From the NCBI RefSeq assembly GCF_004379255.2, contig NC_056039.1, forward strand, positions 24,379,883-24,443,882: a stretch of 64,000 bases of DNA, written 5' to 3'. This stretch comes from Salvia splendens. Taxonomy: Eukaryota; Streptophyta; Magnoliopsida; Lamiales; Lamiaceae. The position numbers were made by a program, and so were the translations under genes. Positions 20,337-31,800 of the stretch are shown here, one piece after another (within the stretch, counting starts at the first letter, position 1; each line of letters starts with the position of its first letter). The notes beneath the pieces are model-generated. The model ran no database searches and had not been told where the DNA came from. It was given only the letters and a program-made list of their open reading frames with translations.

Positions 20337-20507
20337 AGCCATAATAATACAAAATTGCAAGTTCATATGTTTAAACATATCTATAAGATAGTTATGGAAT
20401 TTTGTTAGTGGCGTACGACCTTTCCTAAGAGTACCAAAACAGAAATGTAATTCCTGGATACGAATATTTATGGTAAAAGCTTAGGTAATATTTGGCGGCC
20501 ATGCCAC

Positions 20508-21993
20508 TAATAAGGCTAATTTCATGCATAGGTCTAGGGGGTGAATTCATACAATTATAAGGTCTAACACATGTTTTAAGCCAGGCGTGCAGAAGAATTC
20601 ACTAGGTCGAGGAACAAAGAAGGTGGATTCCAAGGACCATGCAATTATGGTGAATAAGTGAGCAAATTCAGAGGAAACATCTAGACGGAGGGATCGTGAA
20701 GCTGAAGGTCAGAATGAAGATTTCTGCGAAGGTTTCTAGAAGATCCTACCGCACCTATATAAGGAAGGAAGCATGCAATCTGGAGGGATCCTCTCGGTGG
20801 GGACCTCAGTAACAGATTTAGTTTGCAGCTCACTTCACTTCTACACACTTTTGGGTTTTGATGGGGAAATTGTAGGGTAGTTCTGGGTTACTGGTTGCTA
20901 GTTAGTCGTCGGAGTAACACCGTCCTCGTGGAGGGCGAAGAAACAATTTAAATCGCTTTCATTTTAGTTTTCTGTCACGAATTTCACCGAGCTTCGCCGT
21001 TCGGAGCTCGGCCCTGTTTTCTGTCAAATTGCTTTAAGTTTATGGAATTTCTGTTTTCCGCCATTAACGAGTTTCTGTTGATTTCGATTATAGGTGTTCA
21101 TTATTTTGCGTTTGTTGTAGTTGCTGAGTTGGATGTTTGAGTTTTGTGTTGGTTGATGAATTTGGTGAAATTGCTGGAATCTGGTGTTGATCGAAGTAGA
21201 TCTGGGTGAATCGGGAACTATGGAGTTGATTTTGGTTGCTGTTGGGTTCGGACTGCTTGGATCCGGAGTGGATTGAGTTTCCGACGTTGGATCTGAAGAG
21301 TGATTGAGATTTATGCCTAGCTTTCGTGTTTTCATTTCATTCCGCCTAGTATACACAGATCTGTTTTATTTCCGATTGTTTGCAAGTTTCCGACGTCCGA
21401 ATTTTTACATTTTGTTTGAATCTCGGTATATGCTCTGTTTTCTCCATCTTCGAGTTTGATTTAGTTGATGTGATGCATGTCGTTGTCAGTTAGATGCTTT
21501 GTTAGTTAGTTGCAGCTTTAATTCCGTATTTGATATTTCTGAAAGTTGGTCCCCAATTTTTAGTTGTGTTCTATTTAGCTATAGTTGGTAATCGTTTTCT
21601 CTATCTAGGAAGTAAGTTTAAAATTCCGTAGTTCTAAGTACGTTAAAGCACTGCATGTTGTTAGTTTACTAGGTCTAGTGTTTAATTTTGTGCCTAGGTC
21701 TAGAAGTAGAATACCTCAACCAAAGTTTGCGTGGCAGCAGCCGTTTTCTAACCAAAAATCTCTAGATACTTTCTTGCACGTCCATCTTCGTGGGATCGAC
21801 CCCTTGCTTCTCTATACTAGTCTATAGTATAACGGGTTGAGGGATCTTCGAAACGCGAGAGTTTGTGTGTCCATAGCCAGAGTATTCCGTGTCGCCTTGA
21901 GTTCCTAGACCTAGTGTTTAGTGGATTCAGTGGACTTGGTAGCTCGATCTAGGAATTTATTATACACACACTCACACGACAGACCACGTTTCA
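20508..21993 (+). repeat. 5' LTR of Athila element
   Basis: This 1486-bp LTR matches 33143-34631 (1489 bp) with scattered substitutions and small indels. It starts TAATAAGGCTAATTTC, where the 3' copy has TGATAAGG, so the canonical TG is mutated. It ends CACGTTTCA. An antisense open frame occurs in both LTRs at the same place but looks incidental. Confidence 0.9.
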
Positions 21994-21995
21994 AA

Positions 21996-22013
21996 TGGCG
22001 CCATTGCCGGGGA
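21996..22013 (+). other. Primer-binding site, tRNA-Asp type
   Basis: TGGCGCCATTGCCGGGGA follows the LTR after two bases. It is the common plant primer site complementary to the 3' end of tRNA-Asp, with one change from the usual GCCGTT. Confidence 0.8.
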
Positions 22014-22092
22014 TGGAAGGCGTAACTTGTAATTGTGTTTAGAGAATTTTGGCGTACATAGTTCTTAATTTTTCTTTCTTTATTTTCAGTTT

Positions 22093-23946
22093 ATGAGCAG
22101 AGGCTCGCGGTTTGGATACTGTGGAGGCTCATCTGAGTGGAGGAACGATCAGTTTACTTGGCAAGTCAAGGACTCAGCATCTACGGTCACCACCAGATCG
22201 GGATTATCTACGGGAAATCCATTTCCGTTTGGTTCAGAAAGTGAAGAGGATTGGAACTCATATGGAATGGAGGATCCTAAATCGTCTTCGGAAACAAGTA
22301 CAGAGGAGGAAGAAACATGGGTCATGGCGAACATAATCGATCCAGATCCGAAAATCGGCTCGCTCACTGCTCATCTAGACGGAGATCCGACTTAAGCTAT
22401 AGTTATGAATCCGCGACAGAGGTCCATTGAGATCAAGACGAACGTGCTCGGCATCCTACCAACGTTCTCTGGGCGTAGGAATGAGTGCCCGTACGAGTTC
22501 TTAAATGAATTCAGCAAATTGTGTAGCATTCAGAAGAGGCCAAATGACGCAACAGAGGAAGATTATCGCTTGCGCGCAGTTCCTTTTGCCTTGAAGGGGG
22601 AAGCCAACACTTGGTTATTAAGGTTACCCCCGGATTCTATCCTTACATGGAGGGACTTTAAATTGGAATTCCTAGATTACTTCTTTCCGTCGAACAAGAC
22701 GAACGCTCTCAAGAAGGAGATCGTGGAGTGCAAGCCGGAGTATGATGAGTCTCTGAGTCAATATTGGTCACGATTTAAGGGGTTGCTAGATGCTTGCCCG
22801 AACCATATGATGATTGAGGTATAGATTTAATATCTGTTTTATGAAGGAGCAAACCCTGAGTCAAAGGATTTGATGAACTCCTTGAGTGGGGGAAATTTTA
22901 CAAAGAAGAAAGGAAGTGAAGCAAGAGAAATTCTAGGAAAGCTGATTGAGGTGAAGAAGGCATATGATAGCCCAAGGAATTTTGTGAAGAAAGGCTCAGC
23001 GAATGCGCTGAGGGAGCAGGATGAAGAGAGGGTAGAGGCAAGAATCGACAGACTTGAGAAAGCACTGTTGAACGCCATCGAGAATACCAAACCACCAACC
23101 TCACAAGAGAAGGAGAAACCTCCGGGTCTAGGAGATAGTCAGTTTCAGTGATATTATGGACCCCAGGAAGGAGAGTACTCGGCTCAAGTTAATGCAATGG
23201 GGAGTTGGAATTCCGATGGAAGTTGGAATCCAGGGAGACAGAGAGATGCACCCTGGAGGAACCATCCCAATTTTAGATGGTCGGACAACGACCAGAGCCA
23301 GCCAGCACCACAACAGAACATTCAGTTTGTACCTCAACCGGAGAGGCAGAGTAACTGGTCTGGGAGAAATCAAGAGGGGCAGGGCAACTGGAATAGTCGG
23401 AACCAGGGAGATCATCCGAATTGGGGGAACAGGAACCAAAACCATCAAGGGAATTCTTATGTACCACCACACCAGAGGAACTTCCAAACCACCTATCAAG
23501 GGCCAGGAAACCAGTTCAACAATAGCTCGGGAGGTCAAGGGAACATTCGCCAGAATCAAGCAAGTGGTTCGAATGCAGGCCCAGGGTCCAGTCAGTCCAA
23601 TTCTAAAACACCGAGGAATCTGGATGAGATGGTGCATGATCTCGTAAGTTCTCAGCAGCATATGCAGAACAACTTGCAGTCGAATAATGATGTAGTCCAC
23701 AAGCTTCAGGACGCTCAGCAGCAGCAAAAGGCGGTAATGGATATGTTGGCAAAACAGATGTCACAGATAGCTACTTCCTTGAGCGAGATGCGAGGGAATG
23801 AAGGTAAGATTCTTGCCTCAGTAAGGATGCCTGATAGAGCTAACATCAGTCTGATCACTTTGAGATCCGGAAAGGGGTATGAAGGTCCAGAGATAAGGAT
23901 GAATGAGGAGACAAACCCCACAGGAAGCAAGGGAAAAGGGGTATAA
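22093..23946 (+). pseudogene. Athila gag (broken)
   Basis: One frame carries the whole Gag but is cut by stops near 22393, 22822 and 23150. The capsid-like part at 22405-22824 contains F-S-G-x-x-x-E-C-P-Y-E-F-L-N-E-F and the A-x-x-W-L-x-x-L-P ... W-x-x-F-K-x-x-F-L-x-x-F-F-P pattern of plant Ty3 Gag. The C-terminal part (23197-23946) is Gln/Asn/Gly/Ser-rich, then ends in the I-T-L-R-S-G-K segment typical of Athila just before protease. No full-length product can be made from this copy. Confidence 0.85.
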
Positions 23947-24011
23947 CCTCTAGACCCGAGAACTTAAAGGGAAACAGTCCCGAGAGAACAGATGACCTTA
24001 GGGCAGGAGAT

Positions 24012-24860
24012 TTGGAGAAACCATTGCCTAAAGAAGCTGAACCATTTTTCATAGATCCAGAGCCGGAGTTTGAAAGGGAGAAGGTAAGAAAAGGAACTAA
24101 TGAGCCCTCAGCTGGATGTTCTACTGGAGCAGGGAAGTTACTGAAGCCATTCCCAAGTCGAGGGGAAGCTAAGAAAAAGAAGGAAGAACCGGTAGACTTC
24201 ATGGACATTTTTGGGAAGCTGGAGATTAATTTGCCGTTCTTACAAGCCTTGAAGTTGTCGGTGTTCAGCAAGTTCATTAAGGAATTTATAGCTAGAAAGG
24301 CTAGACCCAGTGGGAAGATTCTAACTGGAGAGAATGTGTCAGTAGTGATTCAGAAGCGGAGAATGCCCTCCAAATGCACTGACCCAGGTATGTTTACCTT
24401 ACCTATTTCAATCGGTGATGTAAAACTTGAGCATGACATGTGTGATTTAAGGGCTTCGATAAATATTTTACCGCTTTCCATTTACATGAAACTGGTAGGA
24501 GTAAGTATTGTAGATACGAAAGTGGTGATTCAGCTAGCGGATAGGTCGTGCATTTGCCCTGAAGGAGTGCTTGAGAATGTGATAGTCAGAGTGCATGATT
24601 TCTTGTACCCAGCTGATTTTCATGTGATAAAGATGAGTGGAAATGAATCTGCTGAGTCTAGTGGAGTACTTCTAGGAAGACCTTTTCTTTGTACAACCAA
24701 GACCATAATTAATGTTTTTGATGGGACTATATGTCTTGACTACAATGGGGAAAAATATACCTTTAGCATCGATGAAACAATGAAGAAACCTCTTGATGTA
24801 GAAAATTTGCATGCTATTGATGTTATTAACCCCTTAATCCAGGAATATCTTGAGACATAA
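24012..24860 (+). pseudogene. Athila protease region (defective)
   Basis: A frame change between 23946 and 24012 separates it from gag, and a stop at 24858-24860 separates it from pol in the same frame. The aspartic-protease segment reads C-D-L-R-A-S-I-N-I-L-P, where related elements have D-L-G-A; the catalytic-loop Gly is Arg here. The flap-like and V-L-L-G-R-P-F-L segments are present. The substitution would be expected to inactivate the protease. Confidence 0.8.
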
Positions 24861-24863
24861 TTA

Positions 24864-27481
24864 ATGCAGGAACAAATTGAAAATCCAGAGATGAGTTATT
24901 CTATCGACAGAGAAGTGGCTGGATGGTGTGAAGCAATGAACACAAATGAATTATCAGATGAAGAGCTAGCTGAGGCAATCTTGGAATTCTATAAAAATCC
25001 AGGAGTAGCTATGTCAAGGAAGATACACCATGTGGTGAGCATGGAGGCTTGTTCTAGGTCGAGGAAAGACATAATATCTGATGGAACAGAGAAAAATCCC
25101 TTGCCCCAGGAGGCAAGTACTTTGAAGAAAGAACTGAAAGTGCTCCCACCAGGCCTCAAGTATGCTTATCTAGAGGAGAATGAGACTTTTCCCGTCATCA
25201 TCAACAGCAACTTGACCAAGGAACAGGAGAAGGAGTTGCTGAACGTGATCAGAAAGAACAAGAAAGCCATAGGATGGACTCTCTCCGATCTGGTAGGAAT
25301 AAGTCCGGATCTTTGCATGCACCATATTCGGTTGGAAGAGGGAGCGAAGGCTTGCAGGGACCCACAGCGTAAGCTTAATCCGAACATGAGAGAGGAAGTT
25401 TTGAAAGAAGTCTTTAAGTTACTCTCCCTGGGAATTATTTACTCTATTCCGGACAGTGAGTGGGTCAGCCCAGTTCACATGGTACCCAAAAAATCAGGGA
25501 TTCAGGTAGTCAAGAATGATAAGAATGAATTAGTTCCCACTCGACTTGTTACTGGGTGGAGGATGTGTATTGATTATAGGAAGCTAAACGAAGCGACCAG
25601 GAAATATCATTTCCCGCTCCCATTCATTGATCAAATGCTGGAGAGGCTGGCAGGAAAACAATATTTCTGTTTCCTAGACGGATACAGTGGATACTTCCAG
25701 ATCTATGTAAATCCAGAAGATAAGGAGAAGACTACATTTACGTGTCCTTTTGGCACGTATGCTTACAGAAGGATGCCGTTTGGTTTATGCAATGCGGCAG
25801 GCACTTTCCAACGGTGCATGATGAGTATCTTCTCGGATTTATTGGAGGATTGCATTGAGATTTTCATGGATGATTTCATTGTGTATGGGAATTCTTTTGA
25901 CTCATGTCTAGCAAGTTTGGACATTGTGTTGAGGAGGTGCCAGGAAAAGCATTTGGTTTTAAACTTCAAAAAATGCCACTTTATGGTCCCTGACGGAATT
26001 GTCTTAGGGCATGTAGTTTCAGAGAGGGGTATACAGGTAGACCAAGTGAAGGTTGATGTGATCTCAAAATTGCCTTACCCTACCAATCAGAAAGAAGTTA
26101 GAGGATTCCTCGGGCATGTGGGGTTCTATAGAAGATTCATTAAGGATTTTGCGAGGATCGCTCAACCACTCACCCATCTGTTGTATAATGAAGTTGATTT
26201 CATTTTCGATGAGTGGTGCAAGGAAGCTTTTCAGTTACTAAAGGATAAACTAGTCTCTGCCCCTATTATCAGAGCGCCTGACTGGAGTTTACCGTTTGAG
26301 ATAATGTGCGATGCGAGTGACTACGCAGTAGGGGCAGTGCTAGGTCAAAAAATTGATGGGAAAAGCTATGTGATTTTTTATGCATCGAAAACGCTCAATC
26401 AAGCCCAGAAGAACTATGACACCACTGAAAAAGAAATGCTGGCGGTGGTATACTCGTTTGAGAAGTTTCGCCCGTATTTACTGGGGTCAAGGGTGATAGT
26501 CTTCACCGATCATGCAGCTATTAAGTACCTGCTGGCGAAGAAGGAGTCCAAACCCAGATTAATCCGTTGGGTGTTACTTTTGCAGGAATTTGATTGGGAG
26601 GTTCGAGACAAAAAGGGGACAGAAAACAAAGTGGCTGATCACTTGAGCAGGATTTTCCAAGGAGAAACGGATGAAGCTATACCTGATGCATTCCCAAAGG
26701 AACATCTGTACTATTTAGGGAAATTTCCAAGACCTATCAGTTGGGAAGAGATAATGGCGTTAACAGGTCAAGGAGATTCTGAGAAAAGGAAATGTCAGCT
26801 GAACGCTGAGCCATGGTTCGCAGACCTGGCAAATTATTTGGTCACTGGAGAGGTACCAAGTTCTCAATCAATCACCAGGGCCCAGAAAATAAAACTGAAA
26901 AGCGAAGCCAAGTATTATTTTTGGGACGACCCGTATTTATGGAAAATGGGAGCTGACCAGGTGATTAGGAGGTGTATTCCAGAATGGGAACAGAGGGATG
27001 TGCTGAATCATTGCCATGCCTTAGCTTGTGGAGGTCACTTTGGACTCAGGAAGAAGGCGAGGAAGGTGTTAGATAGTGGATTTTACTGGCCTACATTGCA
27101 TAAGGATGCTTTTGAGTTTTGTCAGAACTGTGAGAGATGCCAGCAGACAGGGGGAATTTCTAAGAGGGATGAAATGCCACAGGTCCCAGTAATCGTTTGT
27201 GAAATCTTCGACGTTTGGGGATGGACTTCATTGGTCCATTTCCATCTTCGTATGAGAACACATATATCCTTGTGGCAGTAGATTATGTGTCGAAATGGAT
27301 AGAAGCCAAGGCTACCACATCATGTGAAGCTAAAAAAGTGGCAAAATTTCTTAAGTCTAACATTTTTAGCAGGTATGGTGTGCCTAGGGCTGTTATTTCG
27401 GATCAAGGGACGCACTTCCGAAATCAGATGATAGAAGCTCTAATGAAAAAATATGGAGTGCATCACAGGCTGTCTACATGA
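24864..27481 (+). pseudogene. Athila pol: RT, RNase H and first part of integrase
   Basis: The 805-residue frame 24864-27281 holds reverse transcriptase (M-C-I-D-Y-R-K-L-N at 234-242, F-M-D-D at 334-337), RNase H ([10 protein letters not shown] at 482-491) and the zinc-binding start of integrase (C-x2-C at about 758-765). A frameshift near 27215-27235 moves the integrase core to another frame (27215-27481, with G-M-D-F-I-G-P-F and V-I-S-D-Q-G-T-H-F). That frame ends in the inserted retroelement at 27479. RT and RNase H motifs are intact, so decay is recent or partial. Confidence 0.9.
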
Positions 27482-28100
27482 TACGAGTCACTTTTACTAT
27501 ATTATTTTGTGTTGCTGATTGCGGTCTTCTTCGTAACCAATTTTACAGTCTTGACTCTAATCTCATCCTCAAATAACCTTCTCTTCTCTTCCCTTTCCTC
27601 TTCAAGGTTGTACTTTTGTATCTCAAAAGTAGCCTTGTCCATCCTCGCGATTTTGCTCTGCTTTTCAGGATGCATACGTAAATCCTTTTCTTTCGACTCC
27701 AAACTAGAATCAAGAGCTTCAGGTGTCATCTCTCAATGAAAGCACCAGTTGTTAAGGACCTAAATCCGTAACGTCGATTTCCACACAAAATCAAGAAACG
27801 AGATATCGTCGTTGTCGAGCGCCCAACGTTGGGTCGTGACTTGGACGGCAAAAAAGGGGCAGTTGAGCGCGAGATCAGCCTCGTCGGCAACCTTAGGAGA
27901 TGTTTCTTGTTTGCTACTCAATTGAGCCAAAAGAATGATAATTTCATATATTGATTGAATAATTATTATGGAAGACTCCACACATATTTATAATATGTGT
28001 GGATACAAAAAAGATATGATAACCCCTAAAATATCTCAACAAACTAATAAAAATAGAAGATGATCTAAACAAAATAATATAGTAAAAGTGACTCGTATCA
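27479..28100 (-). mobile_element. Inverted-end, TRIM-like retroelement inside Athila integrase
   Basis: The 622-bp insert has a perfect 32-bp terminal inverted repeat beginning TGATACGAGTCACTTTTACT. It is flanked by CTACA on both sides (27474-27478 and 28101-28105), a 5-bp duplication as made by retroviral-type integrases. On the minus strand it reads like a 5' LTR (TGATACGAG ... CCTTAACA), then ACTGGTGCTTTCATTGAGAG, the same primer-site start as the chromovirus at 40708, then a 75-codon charged ORF (27729-27502) resembling a gag start or coiled coil. The right end is the inverse of the left end instead of a second direct LTR. No enzyme is encoded. Confidence 0.7.
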
Positions 28101-28504
28101 CTACACCTTATCATCCTCAGTCAAATGGGCATGCAGAAATATCAAACAGAGAGATCAAGGCAATACTAGAGAAGACGGTGAATCCGTCAAGGAAAGACTG
28201 GAGTAAGAGGCTTGACGACGCACTATGGGCCTACTGGACAGCCTATAAAACGCCTATTGGAATGTCACCCTACAGGCTAGTGTTCGGTAAGATGTGCCAT
28301 TTGCCTGTGGGTGTGGAACACAAGGCCTATTGGGCGGTCAAGGAAATTAACATAAACCATCAGGCGTGTGAAGAGGAGAGGAAACTGCAGCTTCAAGAAC
28401 TGGAGGAATTAAGGCTTGAGTCTTATGATTCCGCAATGTGGTATAAGGAGAAGACTAAGCTTTGGCATGACAAAAATTTCTGGGTCAACGAACTACAAGT
28501 ATGA
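28101..28504 (+). pseudogene. Athila integrase, C-terminal part
   Basis: After the insertion the integrase resumes with [12 protein letters not shown], which holds the third catalytic acid. It continues through [22 protein letters not shown], the conserved post-core region, and a Lys/Glu-rich helix. The frame closes at 28504. Confidence 0.85.
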
Positions 28505-29336
28505 CAGAAGGTTCTCTTGTTCTAGTCCAGACTCAAGCTGCTACCGGGAAAGCTAAAATCCAAATGGGTTGGGCCTTACACTATCATAAGTTTTCGCGCA
28601 AATGGAGCAGTGGAGATCCAGGGAAGTGCCGCAAACTCTACTCCATTTCTTGTGAATGGTCATAGGGTGAAGGTTTTTAGGGATAATTCTGAGTTATGTG
28701 TAGTGGAGGAAGTACCGCTACGCGCACTCTCTATTATCGCTTAAATGGTCTGTGGGGGAAAACTCTCGACAAATTCCTGGGTCAGGTAAATTGGAATGTT
28801 TCTTTTCATATCTATTCACTGAACCAGGGAATCTAGAGAGTGTTTAATTGAAAGTGTAAATATTTAGCTGGTTTTTATAAAAGGAAAAAAATACCAAACA
28901 AAGAGAAAAATTAATTTTCCAAAAAAAAAATATTTTCGAAACATCAGACTTTTCAGGGAAAATGTTTTGTCACTTTTGAATCCTTGACCTGGACGTCTGG
29001 CGTTTCATTTTCTTTTGTTTTTGCCTAAGTGTGGTATCGCGGGAATAGCATTTACATGGGGCAAAGAAACTTAGTTTGGGAGGGGAGTGGAATAGTTTTG
29101 AAATTCAAATACTACTTTATGGGAAGGCGAACGGTTGCTTATGTCACGCCTGCAACCACCTGCACATCCGTACGCGCCCTTACCCATTTTTACCATTTTC
29201 GCTCCTTATACTCTATTTTCTCAATCTAAACTTTCTCTCGCTCTAAAAATCCCGAATTCTCTCTCGCGATACCTAGCTTTTCACTAACCCTAACCGTAAT
29301 TTCTTTCAAGTCTTTGAGAATTTTCAGATTCGAGCA
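28505..29336 (+). other. Athila pol to env-like spacer
   Basis: The first 240 bases are decayed integrase C-terminus. The rest is A- and T-rich non-coding sequence, with tttgcctaagtgtgg near 29020 resembling the internal polypurine or splice region of Athila elements. A weak 66-codon frame at 29029-29229 has no recognisable features. Confidence 0.5.
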
Positions 29337-31800
29337 ATGGAGAACACATCAACTGCAGGAAGCACCGCCGGATCTGCCGATTCCAACACGACGAATTTCA
29401 TGGCAGAATTGATGCAGAAATTTGGAGGACCGGAAGAGGCGATGAAAGCTTTTGCCCTGCTCACAAGAATGATGGGGAAGGCCGCGCCTGCCGCACCACC
29501 ACCGCCACAAGTTCCAGAGGAAATGATTTCCCAACTGTCTACCGTTCATGCAGAAGCAGAACTGGTTACTGGCGAACCGAAAAAAACCGTCGCGGTGGCC
29601 GACGAACAGGAACAAGGTACAGATCTGGTTGCGGAGATGGAGCAGATTACGTTAGTTGAGGGGGAAACCCCTGTTATCTCTGGAGTTGGTGCTGTCGAGG
29701 GGGAAACCCCTAATATTTCTGCTAGAGTTGGTGTTGTTGAGGGACCCCCTGTTATCGCTGATGTTGATGTAGTCGAGGGAGAAACCCCAGTTCTTGGTGA
29801 GTTGGAGGGGGCGACCCCTGGTATTTCTGACGAATGTGTTGGGGACGAGACCCCAGAAAGGATGGCGGGAGGAGATGCCCTAATTTCTGAGAAAATGGTT
29901 GCTGAGGGGGAAACCCCTGTCTACATTGAAGGGGCAACCCCTATTTTGTCTGAAGAGGGAGAAGTCCTCATTACTGACGACGGATCGGAGCCCAAGGAGA
30001 GCGGGCTGGAATTGGTAATAGAACTGGACGATCAGCCGGTGGTTACAGAAGTACCGATGAATGAACAGGAAGCTAGAAGATGGGCCAGACGGAATTTGAG
30101 AGAGGAGATCGAGGATCTCACTATGCCCGCAGGAGAGGAAGTCCACGTTTTAGGAACGGAGGGTGAGCTAGAGAAAGAAACCCCTAGATCTGGCGGGGAA
30201 GCAGACGAAGAGGAGGAGCGCCGCCTGGCGGCCGAACGGAAAAGGAAGGGAAAGCAAGCTGCTGCTTCCCGGGTCAAGAAGGATAAGACGACCGCAGGAA
30301 ACAAATCTGAGGAAGCTTCACTCCCAGCCCCAACTAAGGTTCCCTTCGCCAAGGAACCTGCCGGCCCTCCTTCGTCTAGCGAGTCAGATGAGGAAGAAAT
30401 CGAAGAGCCCGAGGAGGTATTGAACTTTGATCCAGACAGCTACTGGAAGCAATGAAGAAGTTTGAGGACCCCAAAAGAACTGCTACGTACAAAGAGAGAT
30501 GTAGTTCTGGTAAGTTGGAAAAATCGGGAAAGAGGTATGTGCGGAAGGAGTTGAAAGAAATAGACTCTGACGACGAGTTCCGGCAGTATATAGATGCGAT
30601 CGGGTTCGATTGGCTCCTGAAACATAGTGAAACAGAGATGCCGACAGCTTTGGCACGAGAATTCTTTTCTACTTTCCGTTTGAAACCAACCACTGACTTG
30701 GATGCCGATTCCATCACTTTCCGCCTATTCACCGTGGAGTATGAAATGAGTATACGAGAATGGTCCCTCCGAATGGGACTGTTTACGTACGGAGGATGAT
30801 GAAGGGCTATGGAATGATCGGGTGGTTGGAGCGCCGAAGTTTACACCCGGTTTCAAACCACAACCAGCTTGGGAATTCATCACCCACCCAAAGGTGGGAC
30901 AGTTTAAAACAAGTGTTACAAAGGGGTTTCATATAGAGAATCGCATACTCCGATTTACTCAGACCTTCATCAGTTACAATCTCATGGGGACTGCGAACTC
31001 GGCTTTGACAACGGGGGATTTATACTTTACTTGGTGCATGGCCACGGGAGTAAGAGTGCATTTAGGCTACTGGTTAGCCCAGGCATGCCACCAAATGACT
31101 GCTAATCCTTCCCGACACATGTACACGTGTCACCTTTTAGGTGCTTATCTTCAGAGAAACATAATACTAAAGATCGCCAAGTCGGCCCCTGAGGTGGTTA
31201 TGTGTGAGCCCCCAGAAGCCTTTAACGTTGACTACTTTTTCAACAAGGGGTTGTTGTACATGCACGGGAGGGAGGTGTGTTTCTACGAAGTCGGCCGAGT
31301 GGAACCCCAGGTCAAGCGAGAACCAGAAGTTGTCGAGTCTACAGCCAAGATTGAAGTTGAGGAGATGAGAAAGGAGGTGGGATGGATGAGATCAGAAATC
31401 AGGATGGTCAGAGAAGAGATGGTGGCCCTACGGGGTAGTATGAAGGAGTTGGTGGGGATGTCGTCGACCCACAGTGGTCAGATGAAGGAGGCTGTCCAAT
31501 TGATGATGATGATATGACCAAATGGATGAAGGAGAATTGCTCCGCGCCCCAGGCGAAATTGACTACTGGACCCAGCAAGGTGTCCACCCAGCCAGGGCCA
31601 GGAAGTTCATCTCCACAGCGTCCCCCACCCACGTCAAACCCTTGCTAGCCCCGTCGGCATCAAAGACCCTGACTGTGAAGAAGACATTGACCAAACAATC
31701 GAGTGAGGCAGAGAAGGAGAAGCCGGATTCGCCGGCAAGAAAGAAAGCAAAGGTGACCCGACCTTACTTACCGCCCCAGTCTGGCTCCCGCGGGGGCTAG
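29337..31800 (+). pseudogene. Athila ORF1 / env-like region (broken)
   Basis: Four adjacent frames (29337-30455, 30452-30799, 30822-31517, 31522-31800) look like one gene cut by frameshifts and a stop. The first 372 codons are acidic and low-complexity, with repeated V-x-G-E-T-P units, and end in a Lys/Arg-rich stretch. The middle (W-S-L-R-M-G-L-F-T-Y-G-G) and the part from 30822 match the Athila ORF1 pattern as I know it, ending in a Glu-rich coiled-coil-like segment. The family role is unproven; an envelope function has been suggested for Athila. No signal peptide or transmembrane segment is evident in this copy. Confidence 0.7.

Noticed and set aside
21024..21356. Minus-strand ORF of 110 codons present in both Athila LTRs (also 33719-33970)
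   Set aside because: The shared presence follows from LTR identity. The ORF is shortened in the second copy and has no recognisable feature.
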